A stretch of DNA of 64,000 nt, from contig AP019861.1 of assembly GCA_013426755.1 (NCBI GenBank), forward strand, positions 2,620,922 through 2,684,921, given 5' to 3'. The position numbers and the translations under genes were made by a program. This document shows, in pieces, positions 18,068-28,330 of this stretch; the stretch's first letter is position 1, and every line of letters begins with the position of its first letter. A model generated the notes under the pieces. It was not told the origin of the DNA. It searched no databases and saw only the letters and a list, made by a program, of their open reading frames with translations. The DNA is from Spirochaetota bacterium (GTDB lineage Bacteria > Spirochaetota > UBA12135 > COTS27).

Positions 18068-18484
18068 CTATTTATAGCGTTCTAGCGTCTTATCGATACC
18101 CGCTTCGATAGGAAGCCGAATAATGCCCTTTTCAGCATCCAGTACGCCATATTCACTGAGTTGTTCCGTTTCCATAGCGCGTTGCTCCCTAAGTTCTACC
18201 ACAGAAGCCTTTGTAAGTCGTTCTTTAGCTAACAGATCGCGATATGAAAAAAAGAAGTAATACGACAGCCCCGCCGAAAAAACAATAAACAAACTACCGA
18301 CTATTATCGCTACTAACATCGCCGAAGAAGGCGTGCCGCCACTCGTATCTACTAAACTCTGATTGGCAACGTCGTCAGCAATAGCGTCGCTAGAAGTCGC
18401 ATCCCGCTCACGTACTTCATCCACATCAGATGAACCCTTTGTTGTCCCTACTTCATCATTTTCTTCATTCATAAATCCACTCAC
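18068..18484 (-). CDS. Small single-helix membrane protein of the oxidase locus
   Basis: 138 residues: an acidic, Ser/Asp-rich N-terminus, one transmembrane helix at about 55-77 (VAIIVGSLFIVFSAGLSYYF) and a charged C-terminal part ending LSEYGVLDAEKGIIRLPIEA and a short helix. The segment Y-G-x-x-D-x-x-x-G-x-x-R-[IL]-P-I-E resembles one I recall in small membrane proteins encoded beside alternative complex III and SCO genes in other phyla, where the function is unknown. It lies 49 bp after actF and precedes SCO, so it is probably a cotranscribed accessory or assembly factor. Confidence 0.75.
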   Translation of the reverse strand: MSGFMNEENDEVGTTKGSSDVDEVRERDATSSDAIADDVANQSLVDTSGGTPSSAMLVAIIVGSLFIVFSAGLSYYFFFSYRDLLAKERLTKASVVELREQRAMETEQLSEYGVLDAEKGIIRLPIEAGIDKTLERYK

Positions 18485-18533
18485 TACACACTAATTCGCT
18501 GTTCTACCTCAAATAATACGATTTATCTCAAAT

Positions 18534-19898
18534 TCAAACATTCTCAAAATTCAATGCACGTTCTAACCTAGGGTCCTTTACAGGAATAAGCGGGTGTTTG
18601 GCAAGATTTCTTATAAACACCCCCATAAACAATGCTCCCATTCCCAAAAAGACAAGCACATCTACCATTTCCACATGAACACCACCGTAGTCGACATTAG
18701 GCATCACCACCCAGTAAAAATCAATTATTGCCATAACGATTAGAAGAATGGTTATAAAAAACTGCATCTTCAAATTGCGCTTGGCGTTACGCGAAATATA
18801 GAGCAGCAATGGCAACACCGTATGTCCTACAATAAGAAGCACGCTCACTTCTAACCACGATCCATTGATTCTATTGACAAAAAATGTCGTTCCCTCAGGA
18901 ATATTCGCATACCAGATCAACATGTACTGACTGAATGCTATATACGACCAAAACACATTGAACGCGAATATCAATTTTCCTAAGTCATGATAATGCTCAA
19001 TATTGACCTCTCGCTCTAAATATCCTTTCATTCTAAGAACAAGGAAAACCAACGTCATAAACGACAACGCCAAAACCACCGCTTCCGCAAAATAATACAC
19101 CCCCCAAATAGTAGAGTACCAATGCGGCATCAATGACATCAAGTAATCAAAAGCAAAAAATGTCGTTGCTAACGCAAAAACCAATGTGGCTACAGGTGAG
19201 TATTTTTGCATCCGCGCTGTATGGGCTACATTTCCATGCACATCCTGAGCTGTAGAATTTTTATAATACACACGCGCCAGACCATAAAAAACTATGAAAT
19301 ATACAGCACTCCGAATAAAAAAGAATCCCAAATTAAGATAACCCGACTTTCCCTGCAGTATTGGGTCCTCTGCTACAGCCTCAGGGTGCGTCCAGTGATA
19401 CAATAATCCCATTCCTAAGGTAAGAATCGGCAATGCAAGTACAATAAGTAACGGAAATGTACCCAAAACCGCCTCAGGAACACGCCGCACCGTCACAGAC
19501 CATTCTGAGCGCGTAAGGTGTTGCAAAACCACAAAAAATAACGACCCAATCGCAATTGCCATGTAAAACACATAGGAAAATAGGTACGTATGAAAAAATT
19601 TATGACGCGAACTCACCTCTATTACAGTAGCCGCTGCTTTAAATACCGCACCTTCTATCTCCGCACCAGGCAAAGCACCACTCCCATGACCACCATTCGT
19701 ACCAGCGCCACCGAAATACGCTCCACCAAACGCCAGCAGTAACAACACCGCTCCTCCTACCATAAGGTAAAACGTTATCTTACTTAGAGCCTCTCTATTA
19801 TCCAGGTAGTATTTAGTCGGGTCTAACGGCGTCATCACAGCAAATCCTTCTTTCATCAAATCCTTCTTTTTCATTAAATGAGTTTCATTGGGATTCAT
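18534..19898 (-). CDS. actF: Alternative complex III subunit ActF (quinol:cytochrome c oxidoreductase)
   Basis: 454 residues with about ten transmembrane helices, homologous in build to ActC/NrfD. Recognisable landmarks are FFHTYLFSYVFYMAIAIGSLFF, the DYLMSLMPHWYSTIWGVYYF segment conserved in ActF, and FAFNVFWSYIAFSQYMLIWY. ActF is a membrane core subunit of alternative complex III, which oxidises menaquinol and reduces periplasmic cytochrome c. Its start overlaps the end of actE by 14 bp, indicating translational coupling. A Gly-rich loop (GGAYFGGAGTNGGHGSG, about 62-78) after the first helix is longer than I expect for the family. Confidence 0.93.
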   Translation of the reverse strand: MNPNETHLMKKKDLMKEGFAVMTPLDPTKYYLDNREALSKITFYLMVGGAVLLLLAFGGAYFGGAGTNGGHGSGALPGAEIEGAVFKAAATVIEVSSRHKFFHTYLFSYVFYMAIAIGSLFFVVLQHLTRSEWSVTVRRVPEAVLGTFPLLIVLALPILTLGMGLLYHWTHPEAVAEDPILQGKSGYLNLGFFFIRSAVYFIVFYGLARVYYKNSTAQDVHGNVAHTARMQKYSPVATLVFALATTFFAFDYLMSLMPHWYSTIWGVYYFAEAVVLALSFMTLVFLVLRMKGYLEREVNIEHYHDLGKLIFAFNVFWSYIAFSQYMLIWYANIPEGTTFFVNRINGSWLEVSVLLIVGHTVLPLLLYISRNAKRNLKMQFFITILLIVMAIIDFYWVVMPNVDYGGVHVEMVDVLVFLGMGALFMGVFIRNLAKHPLIPVKDPRLERALNFENV

Positions 19899-20805
19899 CC
19901 ACCCCAGGTGTAGTAGTGGGGGCAGTATCCGTAGCGGTCGGCTCTGCTACTGCTGGCACTTCTTCCGCTGCTGCTACCGATTGATTTTCTGCCGCCGCTT
20001 CAAGCTCAGCCACAAGCACAGCACGTTTTTCATCAGGAACATCACCGATCTGCCCATTGCGCGCATACTGCAACGCACGGACATATGACACGATAGCCCA
20101 TCTATCGGCAACAGGAATCTGCGTAGCATAACCGCGCATATTTCTTCTGCCATGGGTGATGACATTGTAAAGCTCACCGTCGGTCATTTGGACTATGGTT
20201 TCAGAAGAAAGGTCGGGGGGACGGGGCAATCCTACACCGCGACGCATAATAATACTGTCTCCTGTACCCGTTCGCGCATGGCATACCGAACAGTATATAT
20301 TAAAACGTCCCATTCCGCGCATCACAAAGTCGCGATCCACATCATATGGCACCGCCTCAGTATAACCGATCCCAAATGGAAGTGGTGTCTGATTCACAGA
20401 AGCTACCGCATAAGTTTCCACGTCCTCAGGAGCAATGTAATCACCCGTAATGTCAATTCCATATATAGCACGGGCACTAAAATCCACTTCCGCTCCAACT
20501 GTACGTCCACCCGTGAGTGTATGCGGAACGACGCCCTCAGGCAATTTCCTGCTCTCAGACTGAGCTCGCTCCTTAGGTTGATCGTCTAGGTTAGGCACGA
20601 GGTCAATCGGAGGTTTGTCCGCAAAATACCCACGACACGACATTAACATCACCGCACACCACCCCATTAAAACCACAGAACAAACACGACGCCTCCATAA
20701 CAAGCCGCCCAAAACCTCTCTAATAATACCTACTATTCCAGCTACCATTTTAGCTACCATCACAACCACCAGCGCTCCAATCGTTTTATGCTCATCGTTA
20801 TTCAT
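19885..20805 (-). CDS. actE: Alternative complex III subunit ActE (mono-haem cytochrome c lipoprotein)
   Basis: 306 residues. The haem site CSVCH is at 172-176 in GRFNIYCSVCHARTG, with NMRGYATQI (axial Met223) downstream. A lipobox-like AVMLMSC ends at Cys57 after a hydrophobic stretch, so the mature protein is probably a periplasmic lipoprotein; about 35 residues precede the expected signal peptide, so a later start is possible. The family pattern YDVDRDFVMRGMGRFNIYCSVCH is well kept. ActE passes electrons from the Act core to the oxidase's cytochrome domain. The C-terminus is an Ala/Glu/Pro/Thr-rich tail of about 50 residues that looks disordered. It lies between actD (14-bp gap) and actF (14-bp overlap). 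Confidence 0.93.
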   Translation of the reverse strand: MNNDEHKTIGALVVVMVAKMVAGIVGIIREVLGGLLWRRRVCSVVLMGWCAVMLMSCRGYFADKPPIDLVPNLDDQPKERAQSESRKLPEGVVPHTLTGGRTVGAEVDFSARAIYGIDITGDYIAPEDVETYAVASVNQTPLPFGIGYTEAVPYDVDRDFVMRGMGRFNIYCSVCHARTGTGDSIIMRRGVGLPRPPDLSSETIVQMTDGELYNVITHGRRNMRGYATQIPVADRWAIVSYVRALQYARNGQIGDVPDEKRAVLVAELEAAAENQSVAAAEEVPAVAEPTATDTAPTTTPGVDESQ

Positions 20806-20819
20806 CGCTTAGCAGACCA

Positions 20820-21380
20820 TTAATCTTCTATAATTTCTATATTCTTAGCGCCCAGCCCAGTAAAGAAGTTACGTGTTTTAGTGGGTTCAAATTGGGTGTC
20901 TTCCTTTTCGACACTCAAAAAGAATCCATGCGAGGACGCCTTATAAAAATGCTTGCTTTTAAAGAGCGGATGGTAGAACTTTGGGAGTTTATTCAACATA
21001 AACATTCCAAACACCGCCGCAAAACCCGCAGACAATATAATCATTTCAAACGTCGCAGGAATATACGCCTCCGTAGACAAATACGGCTTCCCACTGATAA
21101 TAAACGGATACGCAATAACCGCAGCCCACGCTTGCAAAACAAATATCCCAGCTCCACCAAGCAACGCAGATATTATCACCACCCAACCAAGCTTAGAATC
21201 CTTTAATCCCATTGCCTTATCCATCCCATGTATAGGAAACGGACTGTGAGTCTCAAATTTTTCATACCCCGCCTTAGAAAAAGCTTTCGCCCCCTCTAAA
21301 AGATGGTGCGGATTATCAAACTCAGCCACCATGCCAAATATTGACGCTTCACGTTTCATTTCCTGCTCATTCACAATCAC
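20820..21380 (-). CDS. actD: Alternative complex III subunit ActD (DUF3341)
   Basis: 186 residues with two transmembrane helices (about 65-90 and 107-127). The N-terminus IFGMVAEFDNPHHLLEGAKA and KFETHSPFPIHGMDKAMGL are the conserved ActD features; HSPFPIHGMD-A is nearly invariant in DUF3341. The protein is a membrane subunit of alternative complex III without cofactors, and was proposed to help line the membrane arm. It sits between actC (101 bp upstream) and actE (14 bp downstream) on the minus strand. Confidence 0.95.
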   Translation of the reverse strand: MIVNEQEMKREASIFGMVAEFDNPHHLLEGAKAFSKAGYEKFETHSPFPIHGMDKAMGLKDSKLGWVVIISALLGGAGIFVLQAWAAVIAYPFIISGKPYLSTEAYIPATFEMIILSAGFAAVFGMFMLNKLPKFYHPLFKSKHFYKASSHGFFLSVEKEDTQFEPTKTRNFFTGLGAKNIEIIED

Positions 21381-21481
21381 ATCTCCTCACTATCTCTCAA
21401 ATACAATCTCAATTTTACTATCTAACACATCATCACTACGCTTCTTACAATTTCATTTCATAGAACATTGAAATCATTGTT

Positions 21482-22909
21482 TTAACGGTTACTCGAAGCA
21501 CTCGAAGTATACCCCTTATAATGAGGGTCTGCCTTATTCATAATACCCTTAATCTCACTGATCGCAATAGCAGGCAAGTACCTTAAAAATAACAGAAAGA
21601 ATGTAAAAAAGAGCCCAAACGTCCCCACATACGTCGCTATATCAACCCATGTCGGAATATAATAACTCCAATTCGCAGGCAAAAAATCACGGTGCAATGA
21701 CGTCACAATTATCACAAACCGCTCAAACCACATGCCAATATTAACCAATATAGACACTACAAACGTCACAGCAATATGACGACGCATTTTCTTAAACCAG
21801 AAGATCTGCGGCACAAAGACATTACAAGAAAACATCGTCCAGTACGCCCACGCATAGGGCCCAAATGCCCTATTGACAAAAGCAAATCTTTCATATTCAT
21901 TACCAGAATACCAGGCAATAAAAAATTCCATCGTATAAGCATATCCGACCATTGTCCCCGTTGCAAGCAAAAACTTATTCATCGTATCGATGTGATAGAT
22001 TGTTACCATTTGCTTAAACCCATACACCTCTCTAGCGATAATCATCAGCGTAAGCACCAAAGCAAACCCCGAAAATATTGCCCCCGCCACAAAATAAGGC
22101 GGAAATATTGTCGTATGCCACCCAGGTAACTGCGACACAGCAAAATCAAAACTCACCACGCTATGCACAGACAAGACAAGCGGCGTCGCTATCCCCGCTA
22201 AAATAAGATACGCACGTTCGTAATTTTGCCAGTGCCGATTCGCTCCTCGCCATCCCAACGCAAAAAATCCATACACCATTGCCTTAACCTTGCTCTTCGC
22301 ACGATCACGCAAAACAGCCAGATCAGGCACCAACCCAACATACCAAAACATAAGCGATATCGTAAAATACGTCGAAAACGCAAAAAAATCCCACAACAAT
22401 GGACTCCTAAAATTAGGCCACATCCCCATTTGATTAGGCAATGGAAAAAACCAATACGCATACCAAGGACGCCCCAAGTGAAGTAACGGAAACTGCACCG
22501 CACACAAAACCGCAAATATTGTCATCGCCTCCGCAAACCTGTTAATAGACGTACGCCACCGCTGCCGCGCAAGAAACAATATCGCAGATATTAACGTCCC
22601 AGCATGTCCAATCCCAATCCACCATACTAGATTGATTATCGCATACCCCCACACCACAGGATGCGATATTCCCCACACACCAGTTCCTTCATAAAACAAA
22701 TACCCCACACTCACACCGTAGAGTAACAGCCCAGAAACAGCTCCCACCAACACAATCAACCACCACTTAGGCGCCCGCGGCATTGTAATCGGGTCTAGAA
22801 TAACTTCTGTCGTCTTCTCAAAATCCTCTTCCCCATCGATAAGCTTAGGCCTGCTAACCGCATCCGATAGATACGCTAATTCATCTACTGTAAGTTGTCG
22901 TGATTCCAT
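21482..22909 (-). CDS. actC: Alternative complex III subunit ActC (NrfD/PsrC family quinol-binding subunit)
   Basis: 475 residues with about ten transmembrane helices. Typical ActC/NrfD segments are [38 protein letters not shown] and the quinol-site neighbourhood around [20 protein letters not shown]. ActC is the main quinol-binding membrane subunit, in contact with the iron-sulphur subunit ActB. The N-terminus carries [12 protein letters not shown], also typical. It lies 57 bp downstream of actB in the act order. Confidence 0.96.
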   Translation of the reverse strand: MESRQLTVDELAYLSDAVSRPKLIDGEEDFEKTTEVILDPITMPRAPKWWLIVLVGAVSGLLLYGVSVGYLFYEGTGVWGISHPVVWGYAIINLVWWIGIGHAGTLISAILFLARQRWRTSINRFAEAMTIFAVLCAVQFPLLHLGRPWYAYWFFPLPNQMGMWPNFRSPLLWDFFAFSTYFTISLMFWYVGLVPDLAVLRDRAKSKVKAMVYGFFALGWRGANRHWQNYERAYLILAGIATPLVLSVHSVVSFDFAVSQLPGWHTTIFPPYFVAGAIFSGFALVLTLMIIAREVYGFKQMVTIYHIDTMNKFLLATGTMVGYAYTMEFFIAWYSGNEYERFAFVNRAFGPYAWAYWTMFSCNVFVPQIFWFKKMRRHIAVTFVVSILVNIGMWFERFVIIVTSLHRDFLPANWSYYIPTWVDIATYVGTFGLFFTFFLLFLRYLPAIAISEIKGIMNKADPHYKGYTSSASSNR

Positions 22910-22966
22910 ACCTTTAAATCCAATTGCCTTCTCTCTTCAGTCTCTTCAGGTTCTCCACCCATTAAA

Positions 22967-25900
22967 TCAAATCGTCGCTAACTCAGGATTCGGATTTAGC
23001 ACAGCCGCACCGTACGAAGTACGCGGTTTAATATTGAGCTCTTCTAACATCACATAGTCACGCTGCTGCTTCTTAACACGACTGACACGACTGTTCTTAT
23101 CCGCAATATTCCCAAACACAATACTCGACGACGGACACGCCTGCTCACAAGCCGTAACAATCTCACCGTCTCTAATCTTCCTCTTCTCGTTACGCGCAAC
23201 CACACGCGCACTATTTATCCGCTGCACACAATAAGTGCATTTTTCCATCACACCACGCATTCTAACCGTAACATTCGGATTGAACTGCATCTGCAACGTC
23301 TCGGCAGGTTCATTAAACAGATCGAAAATATGCGAACTGATCCGCTTCTGCGCATGCGGCGCCCTACCGTGATAATCTAAGTAATTAAAACGTCTAACCT
23401 TATAAGGACAATTGTTAGAACAAAAACGCGTCCCCACACACCTATTATAGACCATGTCGTTAAGCCCTTCCTCGCTATGCACAGTCGCCGCCACAGGACA
23501 TACCTGCTCACACGGAGCCTGCTCGCACTGCATACACAAAATAGGCTGATTAACCACCCTAGCATCAATCGGATCCCCTTCAAAATACCGATCCACCCTA
23601 AGCCAATGCATCTCCCTTCCCTCGATCACCATTTCCTTGCCAACGACAGGAATGTTGTTTTCTGCTTGACAAGCGATCACACAAGCATTGCACCCTATAC
23701 AAGAATTGAGGTCTACAGTAAGACCCCATTGATATTCACCAGGTAATTTCTGCTCTTCATAGATAGACGTTCCTTCAGCACGAAGTCCTTTAACCTCTTC
23801 AGCTGTTTTTCCCTTGACACGCTCATGATACACAGGCAACCCAGGCACCTCAACTGCTTCCCTAGCAAAATCAGGGTGCTTTCTATACTCACGAAGGGTA
23901 GCCGAACGATACAGCGGACGCCCATTTTGACTGTTACTCGATTCGCCACCTGTAAATATCTCATCGGCTATCGCCCAATGGTCCTGAACCGATGCTAATT
24001 TAGTCTTCTTCCCAGTAACAGCAATACTTCCACCCAGTCGCACACCCAAAGTAGCTGAATGCTGCAATGCATATGCATTGAACCCACACCCTCCATTTGC
24101 CTTAGGAAGAACGCTATTAACATTCTGCCCATAACCTAATTTGAGTGCAATCGAATCATCGGCCTGCCCAGGAAGAACCCACACAGGAGCCTCTACTTCT
24201 TTATTTCCTAACTTCAATTTAATCAAATCTTGACTGCTCACACCGTATTTCTCGGCTGTACGGTACGAAAAGATAGCGACATTTTCCCACGTTATCTTAG
24301 TGATCGGATCTGGCAATTCTTGCATCCATGCATTGTGAAAGAACCGACCGTCATATAGGCTGTAATCCGCATCAAAAGTCACCTCCAATTCATCAGCCGT
24401 TCCACTACTGAGTATAAAATCTCCTTGGCTAATACTTGCAAACAAATCATCAGGACTCACTACCAATTTTCTAACATTGTTACGCGCACCTACTGCTCCA
24501 GCCGTACCGCGACTGAGAATCGTTCTCCATTGTTTGCTCGTAAACCCATGTGTTGCCTGAACTAGCCCCATTTCATCTCGCTTGCCGTCCACACGCGTGT
24601 TTCGTTCACCGTCCACACTCGTGTTTTGTTCACCGCCCACACTCGTGTTTCGTTCACCGTCTACACTCGTGTTTCCTTCACCGTCTACACTCGTGTTTTG
24701 TTCACCGTCTGTACTAGCGTCTAGAATGCGTGCTAGAAGTTCATGCGATGAAACGGCGTCTGCGTAAAGCGGACTGACTAGAGGCTGCACTAGAGACAAT
24801 TCTCCCTTCATAGAATAGGCATCTGACCATGTTTCTAGGTAATGTTTCTCTGGCACCACTAATTTAGCGGTGGTTGTTGTCTCGGTCGGAAACACAGCAA
24901 GGGCTAGCACATTGGCTGTTTCATATTCAGAAACCATTTCCAAATCTTCGGGCGCTGCCAGAACGGGGTCTGTGCTGATATTGATAATATTTTTAAGGGT
25001 TTTTGAATTCAAGTCTGCTTTTAGCTGCTGGAGTGTAGCCACATCTCCGACTTCTAGGTCTTTGACCTCAGAAAAGGGCGTCACACGATATTCTAGTGGT
25101 GCGGAGATAAATTCATTCATATAAGCCACCAGCGCATGCACAATCGGGGGCTGCGCCGCTCCAGCAACGATCACAGCACGCGACGACTTCTTCAATAAAT
25201 CATCCACAATAGCTGCCACCGCACGGTAGCCCTTGTCTTTAAGAAATCCTTCATTGACTTTGCCAAAAACCTCTTCTAGCAACCCAATTAACGGCTTACT
25301 AATACGCTTGATGCCCTTCTCGTAAAAACGATACAACATCCGATAAGCAATAAGCTCAATGTCTTTTCGTTTCATACGGAAACGATGATCTGCCGCAGCA
25401 CCTGTCAAGGTATAGGTGCTTTCGTATTGATAAAGACGATTCATCGCAGTCTTTCCATCAGGATCGCGTCTTTTAGCAAAAGCACCTTGGTTCGTAAGAC
25501 TGGTCGTATCTGTTCCCAAAAAATCACTGTCTAAAGAGACCACAACATCAGCTTTTTCATAATCGGGCACGGGAAGCGCACGCGTCTTCGTTGTCGTCAC
25601 ACTGGCAATTCCCTTTTTAATATTGTCTTCTGAAATCGCATCATAGCAATACGTCCTCATAAGTGGATATTTCTCTTTAATAGCCGAAAGAAGCCTGTAA
25701 AAAGTCGGCGAACTCTGATAGGAATAGACAATTCCTGTCCCAGCACCTTGTGTCCCCGCTAAATCCAAATCACTTATCCATTTATTGAGACCTGGTATAC
25801 CCACTCCATTGCCCCCTGCAGAGATTGCCTGCAGTCGGTCTGGACTGTACAAATCAAGTAGCGACGCTTGGTGAAAAGATTTCGTCTTTCCTTTGCTGCC

Positions 25901-26560
25901 TTCGTGTGCAGCATTGCCTTCTATCTTAGTCGGACGCCCTTCATGACTCTCGACAAGCAACCCCACCGCTTCTGTAGCAAGCGTATATGTCGTTGCAAAA
26001 TAAAGCGGATTGCCTGGAATAAGATACTCTGGCGGCCTAGCGTAGGGATAAATCTTTCTTTCTGGCTTACGCACAAGCCCACATCCTGAAAGACCTGCCA
26101 ACGCAAGCGGCGCCATCATTGTTTTCAGAAAGGCCCTGCGCGACACTCCTTGTTCTATGGGTTCATCACTTTGTTTATTACGAGCATCTTCACCTTCACT
26201 GCGTACGTCAGTTTTCTCAACTTTTTCAGATTTTCCAGTTTTTTCAATGCCTTCATTGGGGCCTTGCCAGTCATCCGCCAATCTCAATTCGCTCGCACCG
26301 ATAGGAAATTCACGCTCACGTGCCTTCACAAACACGGGATCACCTATCAATTCTGCAAAACTACGCCATTGTTTTTTTTTGACTACTTTCTTAGCATGTT
26401 CATCAGAAGGGTTTTTAGAAGAATTTTTTAGCATTGAACTTGCTGTCATAGAATGTTTTTTAGAAGAATTTTTCAATAGCGAATCAGTCGTCACAGAAGA
26501 TTTTTTAGAAGAATTTTTTAGCATTGAATGAGCGGTCGCTGGAGTTGGAATCGTAGCCAT
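22967..26560 (-). CDS. actB: Alternative complex III subunit ActB (Tat-exported iron-sulphur protein) with repeat insertions
   Basis: 1197 residues: a molybdopterin-oxidoreductase-like half without the cofactor role, followed by a ferredoxin-like half. Iron-sulphur motifs are CIGCNACVIACQ (about 953), CMQCEQAPCEQVCP (about 1005), CVGTRFCSNNCPYK (about 1037) and CTYCVQRIN...CEQACP (about 1100-1140), fitting three 4Fe-4S and one 3Fe-4S cluster. The Tat-like motif RRAFLK is at 141-146 followed by LSGC with Cys160. Residues 64-92 match the usual cytosolic N-terminus of the family, but about 60 residues precede it, built from three 15-residue repeats. A second insertion at about 615-660 has 8-residue repeats. 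The protein passes electrons from quinol in ActC toward the haems. Confidence 0.96.
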   Translation of the reverse strand: MATIPTPATAHSMLKNSSKKSSVTTDSLLKNSSKKHSMTASSMLKNSSKNPSDEHAKKVVKKKQWRSFAELIGDPVFVKAREREFPIGASELRLADDWQGPNEGIEKTGKSEKVEKTDVRSEGEDARNKQSDEPIEQGVSRRAFLKTMMAPLALAGLSGCGLVRKPERKIYPYARPPEYLIPGNPLYFATTYTLATEAVGLLVESHEGRPTKIEGNAAHEGSKGKTKSFHQASLLDLYSPDRLQAISAGGNGVGIPGLNKWISDLDLAGTQGAGTGIVYSYQSSPTFYRLLSAIKEKYPLMRTYCYDAISEDNIKKGIASVTTTKTRALPVPDYEKADVVVSLDSDFLGTDTTSLTNQGAFAKRRDPDGKTAMNRLYQYESTYTLTGAAADHRFRMKRKDIELIAYRMLYRFYEKGIKRISKPLIGLLEEVFGKVNEGFLKDKGYRAVAAIVDDLLKKSSRAVIVAGAAQPPIVHALVAYMNEFISAPLEYRVTPFSEVKDLEVGDVATLQQLKADLNSKTLKNIINISTDPVLAAPEDLEMVSEYETANVLALAVFPTETTTTAKLVVPEKHYLETWSDAYSMKGELSLVQPLVSPLYADAVSSHELLARILDASTDGEQNTSVDGEGNTSVDGERNTSVGGEQNTSVDGERNTRVDGKRDEMGLVQATHGFTSKQWRTILSRGTAGAVGARNNVRKLVVSPDDLFASISQGDFILSSGTADELEVTFDADYSLYDGRFFHNAWMQELPDPITKITWENVAIFSYRTAEKYGVSSQDLIKLKLGNKEVEAPVWVLPGQADDSIALKLGYGQNVNSVLPKANGGCGFNAYALQHSATLGVRLGGSIAVTGKKTKLASVQDHWAIADEIFTGGESSNSQNGRPLYRSATLREYRKHPDFAREAVEVPGLPVYHERVKGKTAEEVKGLRAEGTSIYEEQKLPGEYQWGLTVDLNSCIGCNACVIACQAENNIPVVGKEMVIEGREMHWLRVDRYFEGDPIDARVVNQPILCMQCEQAPCEQVCPVAATVHSEEGLNDMVYNRCVGTRFCSNNCPYKVRRFNYLDYHGRAPHAQKRISSHIFDLFNEPAETLQMQFNPNVTVRMRGVMEKCTYCVQRINSARVVARNEKRKIRDGEIVTACEQACPSSSIVFGNIADKNSRVSRVKKQQRDYVMLEELNIKPRTSYGAAVLNPNPELATI
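24585..24712 (-). repeat. 24-bp in-frame tandem repeat inside actB
   Basis: Five copies of a 24-bp unit encode NTSVDGEG, NTSVDGER, NTSVGGEQ, NTSVDGER and NTRVDGKR, preceded by a related NTSVDG copy edge. The nucleotide copies differ by one to three bases. The repeat preserves the frame and lies in a predicted surface loop between conserved blocks. Confidence 0.9.
26411..26527 (-). repeat. 45-bp in-frame repeat at the actB N-terminus
   Basis: Three copies encode SMLKNSSKK, SLLKNSSKK and SMLKNSSKN at residues 12, 27 and 42, spaced 15 residues apart, before the family's normal N-terminus. It is a Lys/Ser-rich amphipathic pattern that would lie on the cytosolic side ahead of the Tat signal. Confidence 0.85.
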
Positions 26561-26878
26561 TTTATAGTATATGTAGTATGCCTTACTTTGTTTAGGAAAA
26601 CGAAAATCTTTAAATGAAAATCTTTGAATTTTAAGTGAGACTCAAGTGAGTCTCAATAGTGAAAATCTCGCATTTCTAGGTTTTTTACTTTATAAAATCA
26701 ATCAAAATTTCTATGCTTTTTAACTAACCCCACGCATACATAAACATTATTGCTACATTGACATTATTGCTGTATTGTTGTTGCTATATTGCTATATTGC
26801 CATATTGTTGTACTGTTGTACTGTTGTATTTTGCTATATTACTGTATTGCTGTACTGCATTATCTCTGTATTATTTTA
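26561..26878. repeat. actA-actB spacer with TATTGCTGT/TGTTGTACTG microrepeats
   Basis: From about 26745 to 26875 the sequence is a run of CATTATTGCTG, TATTGTTG, CTATATTG and TACTGTTG units, directly after the actA stop. A second short direct repeat (GTGAGACTCAAGTGAGTCTCAA) lies at about 26634-26655. No gene is present. Confidence 0.6.
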
Positions 26879-27517
26879 TTACCTATGACACGTATTGCAG
26901 TCTTGTCTGGCTTTAATATTGTTTGCTGCAATAAGCGAATGCCCTAAGGCAACAGGGTCCTCAGTAGACCATTCCATATCCGTAACAAACTCTACAGGAC
27001 GAATGCTTCCTGCAGGATTGCGATGACATTCTAAACACCAGCCCATACTCAGTGGTTCGGCTTGATAGACGATTTCCATCTGGTCAATTCTACCGTGGCA
27101 CTCAACACAACCGACACCCGCAGCAACGTGTCTGCTGTGATTAAAATACGCATAATCAGGAAGATTGTGAACTTTAACCCAGTCAATAGGTTCCTCATTT
27201 TCATAGCTAGCAGCGACTTTTTTGATGTTTTCACTATTGGTCTTCACCAATGTATGACAATTCATACAAACCTCAGTTGGAGGAATTGCCGCATGAGCCG
27301 CCTGCTCAACCGTGTAATGACAGTACCTGCAGTCCAGTCCCAATTGTCCTACGTGAAGTTGATGATTGTATGGAATCGGTTGTTCTGGCTGGTAACCCAC
27401 ATTGAGACTCTTAGGCGAAAACCAATACCAAAATACAAATATCACTCCCAACAAACCTACAATTCCACCCCACAGAAATATCGGCGTTAACTTATCTAAC
27501 CACTTTGGAAATAGCAT
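26879..27517 (-). CDS. actA: Alternative complex III subunit ActA (pentahaem cytochrome c)
   Basis: 212 residues with one N-terminal transmembrane anchor (about 13-33) and five CxxCH haem sites: 63-67 (CRYCH), 84-88 (CMNCH), 137-141 (CVECH), 161-165 (CLECH) and 207-211 (CNTCH), the last ending at the C-terminus. This is the pentahaem pattern of ActA. The protein lies on the periplasmic face of alternative complex III and takes electrons from the ActB clusters on to ActE or the oxidase. It is the first gene of the act-cox block; the roughly 2.9 kb upstream is repeat-rich and no consensus promoter was found there. Confidence 0.97.
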   Translation of the reverse strand: MLFPKWLDKLTPIFLWGGIVGLLGVIFVFWYWFSPKSLNVGYQPEQPIPYNHQLHVGQLGLDCRYCHYTVEQAAHAAIPPTEVCMNCHTLVKTNSENIKKVAASYENEEPIDWVKVHNLPDYAYFNHSRHVAAGVGCVECHGRIDQMEIVYQAEPLSMGWCLECHRNPAGSIRPVEFVTDMEWSTEDPVALGHSLIAANNIKARQDCNTCHR

Positions 27518-28330
27518 TGCTCCTCCCTTTCTCTTTGTATTGCTATTATATTGCTTATTTTTGCTGTGTATTATTAATTATATTGCTGCTATTAATTATA
27601 TTGCTGCTTTTCGCCTAATTGTATTGCTACTGCGTTACTGTATATATTGTATTACTGTATGTATATGTTGTATTACTGTATATATCCGCTGCAGTGCTTA
27701 TCTAGTGCTGTAATCTTTAAATTGTCTTTGCTTGATGCACTTTTAATCTATTAGTGTATTATCGTATTAGTCTAGTGCTTAAAACTTATTGCTTAAAACC
27801 TATTACTTAAACTTGAACCATATTCTAATCACAACTCTACTTTAAATATAACCCTATCTAAATGAAGTTTCAACCGCTTTTTATTATTATCTTTATAAAC
27901 TATTATTACCTTTATAGATTTCTTATGTATGGAAACAATGCCTTAAATAAACCGATTTTTTATAGATTTTCTTACAAATTTAAATTTCTTGTCTATTAAT
28001 ATTAAATTTCTTATCCGTTAAAAATACCTCAATCACAGATTTTTAATGGACTTTCTTACAAATTGTTTTTTATGAATATATTTTTTATGAATAATATCGC
28101 AACAATTCAACAATTGAATTTTCAGCTAAATACTACGTCAAATAAATACTTTTGTTAATACTCATCACATTTCCATGAAATTATAACATGTTTTTGTTAT
28201 ACTTATCACATTTTTTATGAAATTGTAACGTAATTCCAATTGTAACGCAATTCCAATTTTTCTCCAATTTTCAAACGAATATTTATCTCACGATCTTATC
28301 GTTAATTTAATAGTGTTTGTACTCATTAGC
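27518..28330. repeat. actA upstream region with ATTGCTGCT/TATATTGTATTACTG microrepeats
   Basis: About 27535-27690 contains units such as ATTAATTATATTGCTGCT (twice) and GTATTACTGTATATAT (three times). The rest to 28330 is AT-rich without a gene. It should contain the promoter of the act-cox block, but no clear -35/-10 pair was seen. Confidence 0.55.
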
